Assembly: GCF_000166135.1 (NCBI RefSeq)
Contig: NC_014666.1
Location: forward strand, 5,518,001 to 5,582,000
Source of the DNA: Pseudofrankia inefficax
Lineage (GTDB): Bacteria > Actinomycetota > Actinomycetes > Frankiales > Frankiaceae
Direction: 5' to 3'
DNA: 64,000 nt
Positions 26,001 through 38,000 of this stretch are shown piece by piece. Both the position numbers and the translations under genes were made by a program. The notes under the pieces were generated by a model. The model saw only the letters and a program-made list of their open reading frames with translations. It had not been told where the DNA came from and did no database searches. Numbering within the stretch: the first letter of the stretch is position 1; the number at the start of each line of letters is the position of its first letter.

Positions 26001-29000
26001 CCGGCGAGGACGTCCGCCAGCGCCGGGTCGCCAGGGGCCGGCTCGCCGCCCGCCGCCCAGTCGACCAGGTCGAACGGGATCTCCGTGTCCGTCGGGTCGA
26101 GGATCCACTGGACCGGCTCGCCGCCGGGGGCGGGGAAGACCGTCCGCAGCGCCTCGTGCCTGGCCACCACGTCGGACACGGCGGCGCGCAGCGCGGCCAG
26201 GTCCAGCGGTCCGGTCAGCCGCCAGGTGATCGGGATGTTGTACGTCGGGCTGGGGCCCTCCACCTGTCCGACCACCCAGAGGCGGCGCTGGGCGTACGAC
26301 AGCGGCGGGTTCACCGGCCGGGGCCGGCGGCCGACGGCCGGACGCGCCCCGGCGGCCTGGTCCAGCCGGCGGGCGAGCCGGGCGACCGTCGGGTCCTCGA
26401 AGACCGCGCGGGGGGTGATCTCCAGCCCGAAGGTCGACCGGACCGCCGCGCACAGCCGCATCACGAGCAGCGAGTGGCCGCCGAGCGCGAAGAAGTCGTC
26501 GTCGGCACCCACCCGCTCGACCCCGAGCACGGCGGCGAACCGCTCCGCCAGCAGTTCCTCGCGGGTGTCGCGCAGCCGTCGACCGGCGGCCGGGACCGGC
26601 GCGGACGGCTCGGGCAGCGCCCGGCGGTCGAGCTTGCCGTTGACCGTGCGGGGCAGCCGGTCCAGCGTCACGAACGCCTGCGGGACCATGTGCGCCGGGA
26701 GCACCCTGGTCACCTGCGCTCGGGCGGCCGCGGCCGGGTCCGGCGTGCCAAGGGCCGTAGGCACGAGATAGGCCACGAGCTGGAGCGCGGGCGGGGCGTC
26801 CGGGCGGAACCAGACCGCCGCCGACGCGACTCCGGGCACGGTCTCCAGAACCCGTTCGATCTCCTCGAGCTCGACCCGGAACCCGCGCACCTTGACCTGG
26901 TCGTCCGCGCGCCCGAGGAAGGTGAGCGAGCCGTCGGGACGGCGCCTGGCCAGGTCGCCGGTGCGGTACATCCGCTCCCCGGGTGCCCCGAACGGGTCGG
27001 CGACGAACCGGGCCGCCGTCAGCCCGGCGCGGCGCTGGTAGCCCCGGGCGAGGCCCGGCCCCGACAGGTAGAGCTCGCCGGCCACCCCGTCCGGGACCGG
27101 CGCGAGCGCGCCGTCGAGCAGGTAGGCGCGGGTGTTGGCCAGCGGCGCGGCCCAGCCCTCGCTGTGCCAGCCGTAGGCGTCGACGGAGTACTCGGTCGGC
27201 CCGTACAGGTCGTGGACCACCATCCCGGGCAGCGCGCGCAGCCGGTCCCACAGCGGCGGCGGGGTCGCCTCGCCGCCGACCAGGAGCACGCCCGGCCGAT
27301 GGCCCTCGGGCCGCAGGAACCCGTGGTTCAGCAGTTCCTGCAGGTAGGTCGGGGTCAGGTCGAGCACATCGACCCGGGTCCGCTCGACGTAGCCGACGAG
27401 GGCGGCCGCGTCCCGCGCGACGGACTCGTCGACGACGTGCGTCTCGTGCCCGGCCAGCAGCCACAGCAGCGGCTCCCACGAGCCGTCGAAGCTGAACGAG
27501 GCGGCGTGCAGGACGCGCTGGGCGCCCCGGTCGGGGCCGGGGGCGCGCTCGGCCGGCTCGATGAGGTCGACCAGGTGCGAGGCGAACAGGTTCACCAGGC
27601 CCCGGTGGGTGCCGACGACCGCCTTGGGGACGCCGGTCGAACCCGAGGTGTAGATCACGCTGGCCGCCGCGTCCGGGTCGAGCCCGGCCCGAGCCGGGCC
27701 AGGCGGGGCCAGGTCGCCGGGCGCCGGGTCGTCCAGAGCGTGCACGGGTGTCGGTACGGCCGGCAGCCGGCCGGCGAGATCACGGGTGGTGAGGACGGCC
27801 GCCGGCGCCGCGTCGCCGAGCAGGAACGCCAGCCGGTCGGCCGGCTGCTCGACGTCGATCGGCAGGTAGCTCGCCCCGGCCGCCAGCACGCCGAAGATCG
27901 CCGGGACCATGTGGGCTCGCGGCAGCGCGAGCGCGACGACGGCCTCCGGGCCGGCGGCGAGCCGGCGCACCAGCCCGGCGATCCGGGCGACCTCGTCCGC
28001 GAGCCGCGCGAACGTCGTCCGGCCCCGGCCGGTGACCAGCGCGACCCGGTCCGGGTACGCGGCCACGGCGCGGGCGAGCAGATCCGGCACGGTCGCCCCG
28101 CCGACGGCGGGCAGCGCCCGGACCGGGCCGGCCGCGGCGCGCAGGGCGGCCGCGCGCTCGGGCTCGTCGACGATCTCCAGCCGGCCGACGGGGACGTCCG
28201 GGTCACGGACGATCTCGGCCAGCAGGCGCAGCAGCCGGTCGGCCAGCCTGGTGCCGCCGACCGGCTCGATGACGTCGGTGGCGAACTCGACCAGCACGGT
28301 GATCTCGTTGCGCGCGGCCCGGTCGACGAACGTCACGTCCAGGTCGAACTTCGCGGTCCCGACCTCGGGGTTCAGGAAGGTCACCGGGCCGCCGAGCAGG
28401 TCGCGGTCGTCGTCGGCCAGGTGGTGGTAGCCGGCCATCACCTGGAACAGCGGGTTGACCCCGGGGTCGCGGCGCGGGTTCACCGCGGCGACGACGTCCT
28501 CGAACGGCAGGTCCTGGTGGTCGAACGCGGCCAGATCGGTCTGGCGGGTCCGGCCGAGCAGGTCCCGGAACGTCGGGTCGCCGGCCAGGTCGGACCGGAT
28601 CACCAGGGTGTTCACGAAGAAGCCGACGAGGCGTTCGAGCGCGGCGTCGGCCCGCCCGGCGATCGGCACGCCGATCGGGATGTCGTCGCCGGACCCCAGC
28701 CGGTGCAGCAGGGTGGCCAGCGCGGCGTGGGCGAGCATCGACATGCTCGTGCCGGTCTCGGCGCACAGCGCCCGCAGCCCGGTCGCGACCGGGCCGGGCA
28801 GCACCCGGACGACCCGGCCGGACGCCCCGTCACGGACGGCCGGGCGCGGCCGGTCCAGCGGCAGCGGGATCCGCGCCGGCAGGCCGCGCAGCGCCTCCAG
28901 CCAGAACGCGCGCTGACGGGCGGCGAGGCTGCCGGCGGCCTCTTCGTCCGCCAGCAGCGCCTGCTGCCAGAGGGCGTAGTCGGCGTACTGGACCGGGAGC

Positions 29001-32000
29001 GGCGCCCAGCCCGGCGCGTGGCCGGCGAGGCGGGCCGCGTAGGCGGTGTCCAGGTCGAGCAGGAACGGCCGGTCCGACCACTCGTCGGTCGCGATGTGGT
29101 GCAGGACGACCAGGAGCGCGTCGTCGTCCGGGCCGCGTAGCACCTGCAGCCGCAGCGGCACCTCAGCGGCCAGGTCGAAGGGCTCCGCCGCCGCCCGGGT
29201 GATCCTCGCCGTCACCTCGTCCGGCGCGCAGTCGACGACGTCGAGGCGGGGGCGCGCGGCGGCCGGGTCGAGGATCCGCTGGTAGGGCTCGCCGTCGGCG
29301 ACGGCGATGAGCGTCCGCAGCGACTCGTGCCGCCCGACCAGGTCGGTGACGGCGGCCCGCAGCGCGGTGACGTCGAGCCGGCCGCTGGTCCGGAAGGCGA
29401 GCGGGTAGTTGTACGCGTCGGTACCGCCGGCCAGCCGGTCGACCAGCCAGAGCCGGCGCTGCGCGGGCGAGAGCGGGATCCGCTCCGGCCGCTCCCCCGC
29501 GACCAGCGGCGGGCGCCGCGGCGCGGTCTGGGTACGGCTGGCCAGCTTCGCCGCCAGTGCCTCGACGGTGGGCGCGTCGAACAGGTCGCGGATCGCGAGG
29601 TCGACCTCCAGCGCGGCCCTGGCCCGGCTGACGACCCGGGTGGCGAGCAGCGAATGGCCGCCGAGGGCGAAGAAGTCGTCGTCCGCGCCGACGGCCGGCA
29701 GGCCGAGGACGTCGGCGAACACCTCGGCCAGCGCACGTTCCAGCGCGGTGGCCGGCGGGCGGCCGGAGCTCGCCGCGACCGGCTCGGCCGGCGGCAGCGC
29801 CGCGACGTCGAGCTTGCCGTTGGCGTTGCGCGGGATCGCCGGCAGCGGCACGAAGGCCGACGGGACGAGGTAGTCGGGCAGGACCGCGCCCAGGTCGGAG
29901 CGCAGCCGGCCGACCAGCGCGGCGGCGGCGCGGGCCGCCGTCGGGTCGTTCGTGCGGGCGGTACCGGCGGCCGGCCGGGCGGCCGGGCCGCTGGCCGGCC
30001 GGGTCACCGGGAGGGCGGCCGGGCCAGAGCCGCGCACGAGCAGGGCGTCGAGCAACCCCGGCTCGTCGGCGCGCGGTGCGAGGGCCGCCTGGTAGCCGAG
30101 CGCGTCGGCGAGCGCGTACACGTCGTCGGGCTCGACCGCGACCAGCTCGGCGGGCGCCTGGTCAGCCGCGCGCAACTCGTCGGCGATCCGGGCGTCGGGG
30201 ATTCCAGTGAGACGGACCGTGGCCGGCCGCCGGGCGCCGACGAGTCGTTCGAACGCGGCGAGATCGGCGGCGTCGGCGCCCCAGGTCAGGCTGAGCAGGT
30301 CCTCCCCGGCCGCCGGGGCGTCCGCCGCCGGGTCGGGCCGGCGCAGCACGACGTCGTAACGGTGGCGGGTGAGCTCGTTGCGCAGCCGGCCCCGCTTGAC
30401 CCGGACGGACACCTCCAGGTCGGCGTCGCCGGCCAGGCCGGCGAAGAACGCCGGCGCGACGACGAGCTCCTTCTCCAGCAGGACCCGCCGGTCGACGGCG
30501 GCCCTGAGTCGGGCCTCGTCGGGCCGGGCCTCGTCGGGGCTGGCCGCGCGGGCCAGCTCGACCGCGCGGTGGAAGACGCGCAGCCGGCCGAGGTCACGGA
30601 CGTCGCCGACGAACAGCGACCCGCCAAGGGCGAGCAGGTCGAGTGCGCGGCGCAGGACCGAGGTCAGGTAGCCGGCGCTCGGGAAGTACTGGATCACCGA
30701 GTTGAGGATGATCGTGTCGAAGAACGAGGTGGGCAGGCCGTCGGTCACGTGGGCGGGCTGGTGACGCAGCTCGACGCGGCCGAACCGGTCCGGGTCACCG
30801 GCCAGCTCGGCGCGCAGCTTCGCGAGGACGGGGGCGGCGAAGTCCGTGCCCCAGTAGGCCTCGCAGTCGGGCGCGAGCGGGCCGAGCAGCAGGCCGGTGC
30901 CGACGCCGATCTCCAGCACCCGCCGGGGCGCGAGCGCGCGGACGCGATCGAGGGTCGCCGCCCGCCACTCCCGCATGTGCTCGACGGGGATCGGCTGGCC
31001 GTCGTAGCTGGAGTCCCAGCCGGCGAAGTCCTCGACGAGCACGGCCGCCGGGATCTGCTCGTACTCGTCGCTGTAGATCTGGCGCCACTCGCCGACCTGG
31101 TCGTCCTCGGTCGCGGCCCGGTCGGCGGCGGACCGTTCGGCCGGGACGACGTAGGCGACCAGCCGGCTGGACCCCGGGGTCGCCGGGTCGGGCGCCGCGA
31201 TCACCGCGGACTGGCTGACCGCCTCGTGGGCGTCGAGCGCGGCGGTGACCTCGCCCAGCTCGATCCGGTGGCCCCGGATCTTGACCTGGTCGTCGGTGCG
31301 GCCGAGGAAGTCCAGGTTGCCGTCGACGGCCCGGCGGACCACCAGGTCGCCGGTGCGGTACATCCGCTCGCCGGGCCGGATCGGGTCGGCCACGAACCGG
31401 GTCGCGGTCAGGCCGAACCGGTCGAGGTAGCCGCGGGCCAGGCCGTCGCCGGCGATGTACAGCTCGCCGGCGGCGCCGTCGGGGACCGGGCGCAGCCAGC
31501 GGTCGAGCACGTAGACCCGGGTGTTGCGGATCGGCCGCCCCACGGTCGGGGTCCGGCTGTCGGTCGTCGCGGCGCCGAGGGTGTTGATCGTGTACTCGGT
31601 CGGGCCGTACAGGTTGTAGCCGGACGTCCCGTCGGTGTCGCGCAGCCGGTTCCAGACCGAGTCGGGCACGGCCTCGCCGCCGAGCATGACCAGGGCCGGC
31701 CGGTGCCGATGGTCATCGGTGTCGAGCAGGCCGGCCTCGAACAGGTGGGCCGCGTAGGTCGGGGTGACGTTGACGACGTCGACGCGGTGCCGGTCGCAGT
31801 AGGCGACCAGCCCCTCGGCGTCGCGGCGCAGGTCCTCGTCGCAGATGTGCACCTCGTGGCCCTCGACGAGCCAGAGCAGCTCCTCCCACGACATGTCGAA
31901 GGCGAACGACACGGTGTGCGCGATCCGCAGCCGGCGCCGGGCCGCGGCCACCGTCGGCTCGAAGATCTCGTCCCGGTGGTTGAGCCACATGTTGGTCAGC

Positions 32001-35000
32001 CCGCGGTAGGGCGTGACGACGCCCTTGGGCCGGCCGGTCGAGCCCGACGTGTAGATCACGTAGGCCGGGTGGTCAAGCCGGTCCGCGCGGTCGCGGGCGA
32101 AGGTGCCGAGCTCGGCGTCCGACAGCGCGCCGCTCGGGGCCGCGGCCAGCTCGGCGGCGACCGCGTCGTCGTCAAGCACCAGCCACGGCTGGTCGCCGGC
32201 CTCGTCTGACCCGCCCGCCAGGTAGCGGCCCGGCACCCGGCTGGTCACCAGCAGCGCAGCCCGCGCATCGGCGACCATCTCCAGCAGCCGGGCCGGCGGA
32301 TGGTCCAGCTCCAGCGGAAGGTAGGCGGCGCCGGTCCGCAGCACGGCGAACAGGGCGACGACCATGTCGACCGTGCGGCCGAGGCCGAGCGCGACCACGG
32401 TCTCCGGGCCGGCGCCGCGGGCGATCAGCAGCCGGGCCAGCTGGTTCACCCGGGCGTCGAGCTCGCCGTACGTCAGCCGCTCGGCGCCGAGGACCAGCCC
32501 GACCACGTCACGCAGCTCGCCGCCGGCCCGGTCGGCCAGCAGGTCGGCGACGGTCGCCGTGCCGATCGGGCGGGCCGGGGCCGCGGCGTCGCGCTCCAGC
32601 CGGGACCGTTCGGCCGGCAGCAGCGCGTCCAGCGAGCCCACCCGGGCGTCGAGGCCGCCGCTGAGGGTGTCGACCATCGCGAGCAGCCGGGCGAACAGCC
32701 CCTCGGCCAGCTCGGGGGTGACGACGTCCGCCCGGTACTCCAGCCGCACGGTGATCCGCGCCCCGGGGAACAGGACGAATGTCAGCGGGTAGTGGGTGTG
32801 GTCGAGGCTGTCCCCGCCGACGATGCCGTGGCGGGCGGTGGTCTGCTCGTTGGCGACCTCGTCGATGAAGTTCTGCAGGACGTAGAGCGTGTCGAACAGG
32901 GCAGGGTGGCCGCTGGCCCGCTGGATCTCGCCGAGGCCGAGGTACTCGTGGTCGAGCAGGTCGAGGCGCTGGCCGGCGACGCGGTCCAGCAGCTCGCCGA
33001 CCGTCTCGCGAGGGTCGAGCCGGACCCGGACCGGGACGGTGTTCAGGAACAGGCCGACGACCTCGTCGATGCCGTCGAGCTCCGTCGGCCGGCCCGCGAC
33101 GGTCGTCCCGAACACGACGTCGTCCGCCCCCGTCGCCCCGGCCAGGACCAGCGCGAGCGCCGTGTTGAAGATCGTGTTCAGGGTGACGCCGTGGGCGCGG
33201 GAGGCGGCGCGGGCCGCGGTGGCCGTCGCCTCGGGCAGCTCGGCGGTGATCCGGACCGGCGCGACCGGTGCCAGGCCACGCGCCGCCGGCACCACCAGGG
33301 TCGGGCCTTCGAGGCCGGCGAGCGCCGAGCGCCAGGCCTGCCCGGCGGCGGCGGTGTCGCGCTCCCGCAGCCAGGCCAGGTAGTCCCGGTACGACCCGCC
33401 CGGCCGCTCCTCGACGGCCGCCGGGTCGCCCTCGGCGGCGTACCGGTCGAGCAGGCCCTCGACGACGAGGGCGCCGGACCAGCCGTCCCACAGCAGCACC
33501 TGGCGGTTGACGACCAGCCGGTCGCGTCCCGGTGCCAGGTGGATCAGGGTCAGCCGGAACAGCGGCGGGCGGGTGACGTCGAATGGGCGGGCCCGGTCGG
33601 CGGCGGTGATCCGGTCGGCCTCGGCCAGGCGGTCGGCCTCGGCCAGGCCCGAGAGGTCGATCTCCTCGACCGGCGCCGGCAGCTCGCGGGCGATCACCTG
33701 CACCGGCTGGGGCAGGCCGTCACTGAGGAAGCCGGCGCGCAGCGTCGGGGTGGCCGCCATGAAGGCGAGGCAGGCGCGGCGCAGCCGGTCGGCGTCGAGG
33801 CGGTGGTCGAAGTCGAACCAGAACTGCGCGGTGTAGGCGTCGCTGGTCTGGTCGAGCGCGGAGTGGAAGTAAAGGCCCTCCTGCAGCGGCGAGAGCGGCC
33901 AGACGTCCTCGACCGGGGCCGGGAACGCGCGGGCGATCCGCTCGGTCTCGGCCGGGGTGAGCGTGACCAGCTCGGCCGACCCGGTCACCGGCGCCGGGGC
34001 GAGCGCGGCGAGCTCCAGCAGGGCGTCGCGGAAACCGGCGGCGAGCTGGCCCGCCAGCTGCTCGTCCAGGACGGTCGTCAGATAGGTGAAGGTGGCGCGC
34101 AGCACCGGCCCGTCGGCTGTCTCGACGCTGACGGTGTCGACGGTCAGCGGGTAGCCGACGCCCAGGCCGGGGTCGGCGGTCGCGGCGAGCGCGTCGAACT
34201 CCTCGGCCGGACCCCAGTCGGCCCGGCGGTCGGCGCCGAAGCGGCCCAGGTAGTTGAACAGCACCTGGGGCTGCCCGGCCCGCGCGAGGGCGGGGCCGGC
34301 CAGCGGGTTCGCGTAGCGCAGCGGGCCGAAGCCGATCCCCGCGTCGGGGACGGCCCGCAGCCGGGCCGCCACATCGGCCAGGGTCGCGCGAGCGTCGGGC
34401 CGGGCCGCCGGGAGCCGGACCGGGGCGATGCTGGTGAACCAGCCGACCGTCCGGGCCAGGTCCAGCCCCGGGGTCGTCTCGTCCCGGCCGTGCCGTTCGA
34501 GATCGACCAGCAGCTCGCCGGGCTCGCCGGCCGCCAGCGCCAGCCGCAGGCCGGTCAGCAGCACGTCGGTGACCTCGGCGTTCGTCGCCGCGGGAACGGC
34601 GGTGAGCAGCGCGGCGGTGGCCGCCGCAGGCAGCTCGACGACCAGTCGTCCGGTGTCGGCCAGGGCGCCGAGGGCGGCCGGTCCCAGCGGGGAGCCGTCC
34701 GGCGCGGCGACCGGGGCCGGCGCCGCTTTTGCGCCCAATGTCGCGGGCGGCGCGGGGAACGGGCGGGCGCCCGGGGCGAGCGTCGCCAGCCAGTGGGTCA
34801 GCTCGGCCAGGCGGGCGGGCGCGGTGGCGTGCTCGGCGATGGCCTGGCTGAAGGCGCGCAGCGACGTGCCGACCGGCTCCAGCTCCGGGGTCCGGCCGGC
34901 GCGGGCGGCCGTGTACGCGGTCTCCAGGTCGGCCAGCAGGATCCGCCAGGACACGCCGTCCACGACGAGGTGGTGGATCACGATGACCAGCCGGCCGGGC

Positions 35001-38000
35001 TCGGTCGGGCCCGCGTCGAGCCAGACCGCGCGGACCATCGACCCGGCGTCCGGGTCGAGGCCGTCGGCGGCGGTGTCGGAGGCAGTCGCGATCACCGCGC
35101 GCAGGGCCGCCGGGTCGAGACCGGCGACCTCGATCCGGGTGAGCAGCTCGGGACTGGTGGTCGCCGGGTCGGCGGCGGCGGGATCGATCTGGAGCAGCCA
35201 CACGCCGGGGGCCGGCCGCAGCAGCCGGGCCCGCAGCGCGTCGTGGTGCGCGACCAGCGCCCGCAGCGCGGCGCGCAGCGCCGCCTCGTCGGCGCCGGCC
35301 GGCGTCCGGACGAGGAACGCCTGGTTGAACCGCCGGATCTCGCCGCCCCACTCCGCGAGCCGGGCCACGATCGGCGGCGGGGTGAGCAGGCCGGTCGCCG
35401 CCAAGTCCACGTCGCCGCCGGCTGGCGCGACGGCCAGGGCCGGCCGGGCCGCCGGGCTCGCGGGACCAGGCTCCGGGGCAATCGCGGGGGTGGTCTCGCG
35501 GCTGGCGACGAGCGCGGCTAGCGCGGCCGGCGTCCGCTGGACGAAGACCTCGCGCGGGGTGAGCCGGACGCCCTCACGGCGGGCCTTGTTGACCAGCTGG
35601 ATCGCGATGATGCTGTCGCCGCCGAGCGCGACGAAGTCGTCGTCGGCTCCGACCCGGTCCAGCCCGAGGACGGCGGCGAACACCGTGCCCAGGGTGCGTT
35701 CCAGGTCGGTGCCGCCGAGGCGGCCCGAGGTCGAGGCTGCGGCCAGGTCCGGGGCCGGCAGCGCGGCCCGGTCGAGCTTCCCGTTGTCCGTCAGCGGCAG
35801 AGCGTCCAGCACGACGACCGCGGCCGGGACCATGAAGTCGGGCAGGGCCGCCGCGGCCCGGGCCCGCAGCGCCGGGCCGTCGACGTGCTGGCCCGCCCGC
35901 CGCACGGCGTAGGCGATCAGCCGGCGCCGGCCCGCGTCGTCCTCGCGGGCCAGGACGACGGCCCGCTCCACCGCCGGGTCGGCCGCCAGGACGGCCTCGA
36001 TCTCCCCTGGCTCGATCCGGAAGCCGCGGATCTTCACCTGGTCGTCGGCCCGGCCGAGGTACTCCAGCTGCCCGTCCGGGCCCAGCCGGGCCAGGTCACC
36101 GGTGCGGTACAGCCGGTCCCCCGGGGCGCCGTACGGGTCGGCGACGAACCGGGCGGCGGTCAGGCCGGGCCGGCCGAGGTAGCCGCGGGCGAGCTGCCCG
36201 CCGCTGACGTAGACCTCCCCCGGCACGCCCGGCGGGACCGGGGTGAGGTGCCGGTCGAGAATCCGGGCCCGCAGCCCGGGAAGGGGGTCGCCGATCACGC
36301 CACGCCGCCCGGCGGCCGCGGACGCCCGGTCCAGCCGCAGGTAGGTGACGTGCACGGTGGTCTCGGTGATCCCGTACATGTTGACCAGCACCGGGGCGTC
36401 GTCGGGATGCCGCTCGTACCACGGGGACAGCCGGCTGACGTCGAGCGCCTCGCCGCCGAAGATCACCAGCCGGAGCGCGAGGCTCCGTCGGCCGGGGTCG
36501 CGCCCTTCGGCGTCCCGGTCGGCCTCCAGCAGCGCGCCGAAGGCGGACGGGGTCTGGTTGAGGACGGTGACGGACTCCCGGCGAAGCAGGTCGAGGAACC
36601 GTTCGGGCGCGCGGGTGACCTCGTGGTCCACGACGACGAGTCGGCCGCCATGCAGCAGCGGCCCCCACAGCTCCCAGACCGAGAAGTCGAACGACACCGA
36701 GTGGAACAACGTCCAGACGTCGGCGGCGCCGAAGTGGAAGTGCTCCTGGCTGTCGGCGAACAGCCGCACCACGTTGCGGTGCGCGACCAGCGCGCCCTTC
36801 GGGCGGCCCGTCGAGCCGGACGTGTAGATCACGTAGGCGAGGTTGTCCGGCCGGGCGCGGCCCGCCGGGTCGAGCCCGGCCGGCGACTGCTCGGCGAGCG
36901 CCGCCTCGACCAGCGGGTCGTCGAGCGCGATCAGCGGCACGCCTGTCCGGGCCGGCAACGCGGCACGGGTCGCGGCCGTGGTGAGCGCGCAGACCGGCGC
37001 CGCGTCGCGCAGCATGAACGCGATCCGGTCGGCCGGGTAGGCCGGGTCGACCGGCAGGTAGGCGCCGCCGGCCTTCTGGACGGCAAGCAGGCTCACGACC
37101 AGGTCGGACGAGCGGGGCAGCGCGACGGCGACGATCGACTCCGGCCCGACGCCCCGCTGGCGCAGCAGCCGGGCCAGCCGGTTGGCCCGGGCGTCGAGCT
37201 CGGCGTAGGTCAGGTCCGTGTCGCGCCAGCGCAGGGCGACGGATCCCGGGGTGCGAGCGGCCTGGGCCTCGAACAGGTCGGGCAGGGTTGCGTCCGCGAC
37301 GCCGGTCGCCGGCGCCGGGGTGTGCGCGGCCAGGGCGCGCTCGGCGGGCGGCAGCGCCGCGACGGCGCCGATCGGCCGGTCGGGGTCGGTCGCGATCCCT
37401 GCCAGCAGCGCGAGCAGTCGGTCGGCGAGGCCGACGACGGTCGCGTCGTCCAGCACGCCCCGCTGGTAGCCGAAGGTCAGCCGCAGCCGCTCCCCGGGGA
37501 TCACCCGGACGGTCAGGGCGTAGTGGGTGGCGTCGTGGCCGTCGACGGCGTCCAGGCGCGGGCCGCCCGGCGGGAGCAGCGTCGCCGTCTCGAACGGGTA
37601 CGACTCCAGGACGAGCAGGCTGTCGAACAGCTCGCCGCGGCCGGCGGCGGACTGGATCTCGGCCAGGCCGAGGTGCTGGTGGGTGAACATCCGGCCCTGG
37701 GCGACCCGCGGGTCCGCCAGCAGGTCGGCGAACGTCCGCTCGGCGCTCACCGCGGCCCGGACCGGGACGGTCGTGACGAACAGACCGATCATGGCGTCGG
37801 CTCCGGGCAGCTCCGGGGGCCGCCCGGCGGTCGCGACGCCGAAGACGACGTCGTCGCGGCCGACCGCCCTGGCCAGCAGCACCGCGTACGCGGCCCGCAG
37901 GATCGTGCTCAGCGTCAGGCCCCGCTCGCGGCCGAGGGTGGCCAGCCGGGCGGTCAGCTCCGGGTCGGCCTCCCGCTCGATGACCGCCGCCGGGCCGCCG

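Noticed and set aside
24647-29140. A 1497-codon plus-strand open frame
   Set aside because: Same reason: complement of NRPS modules 4-5 with low-complexity translation.
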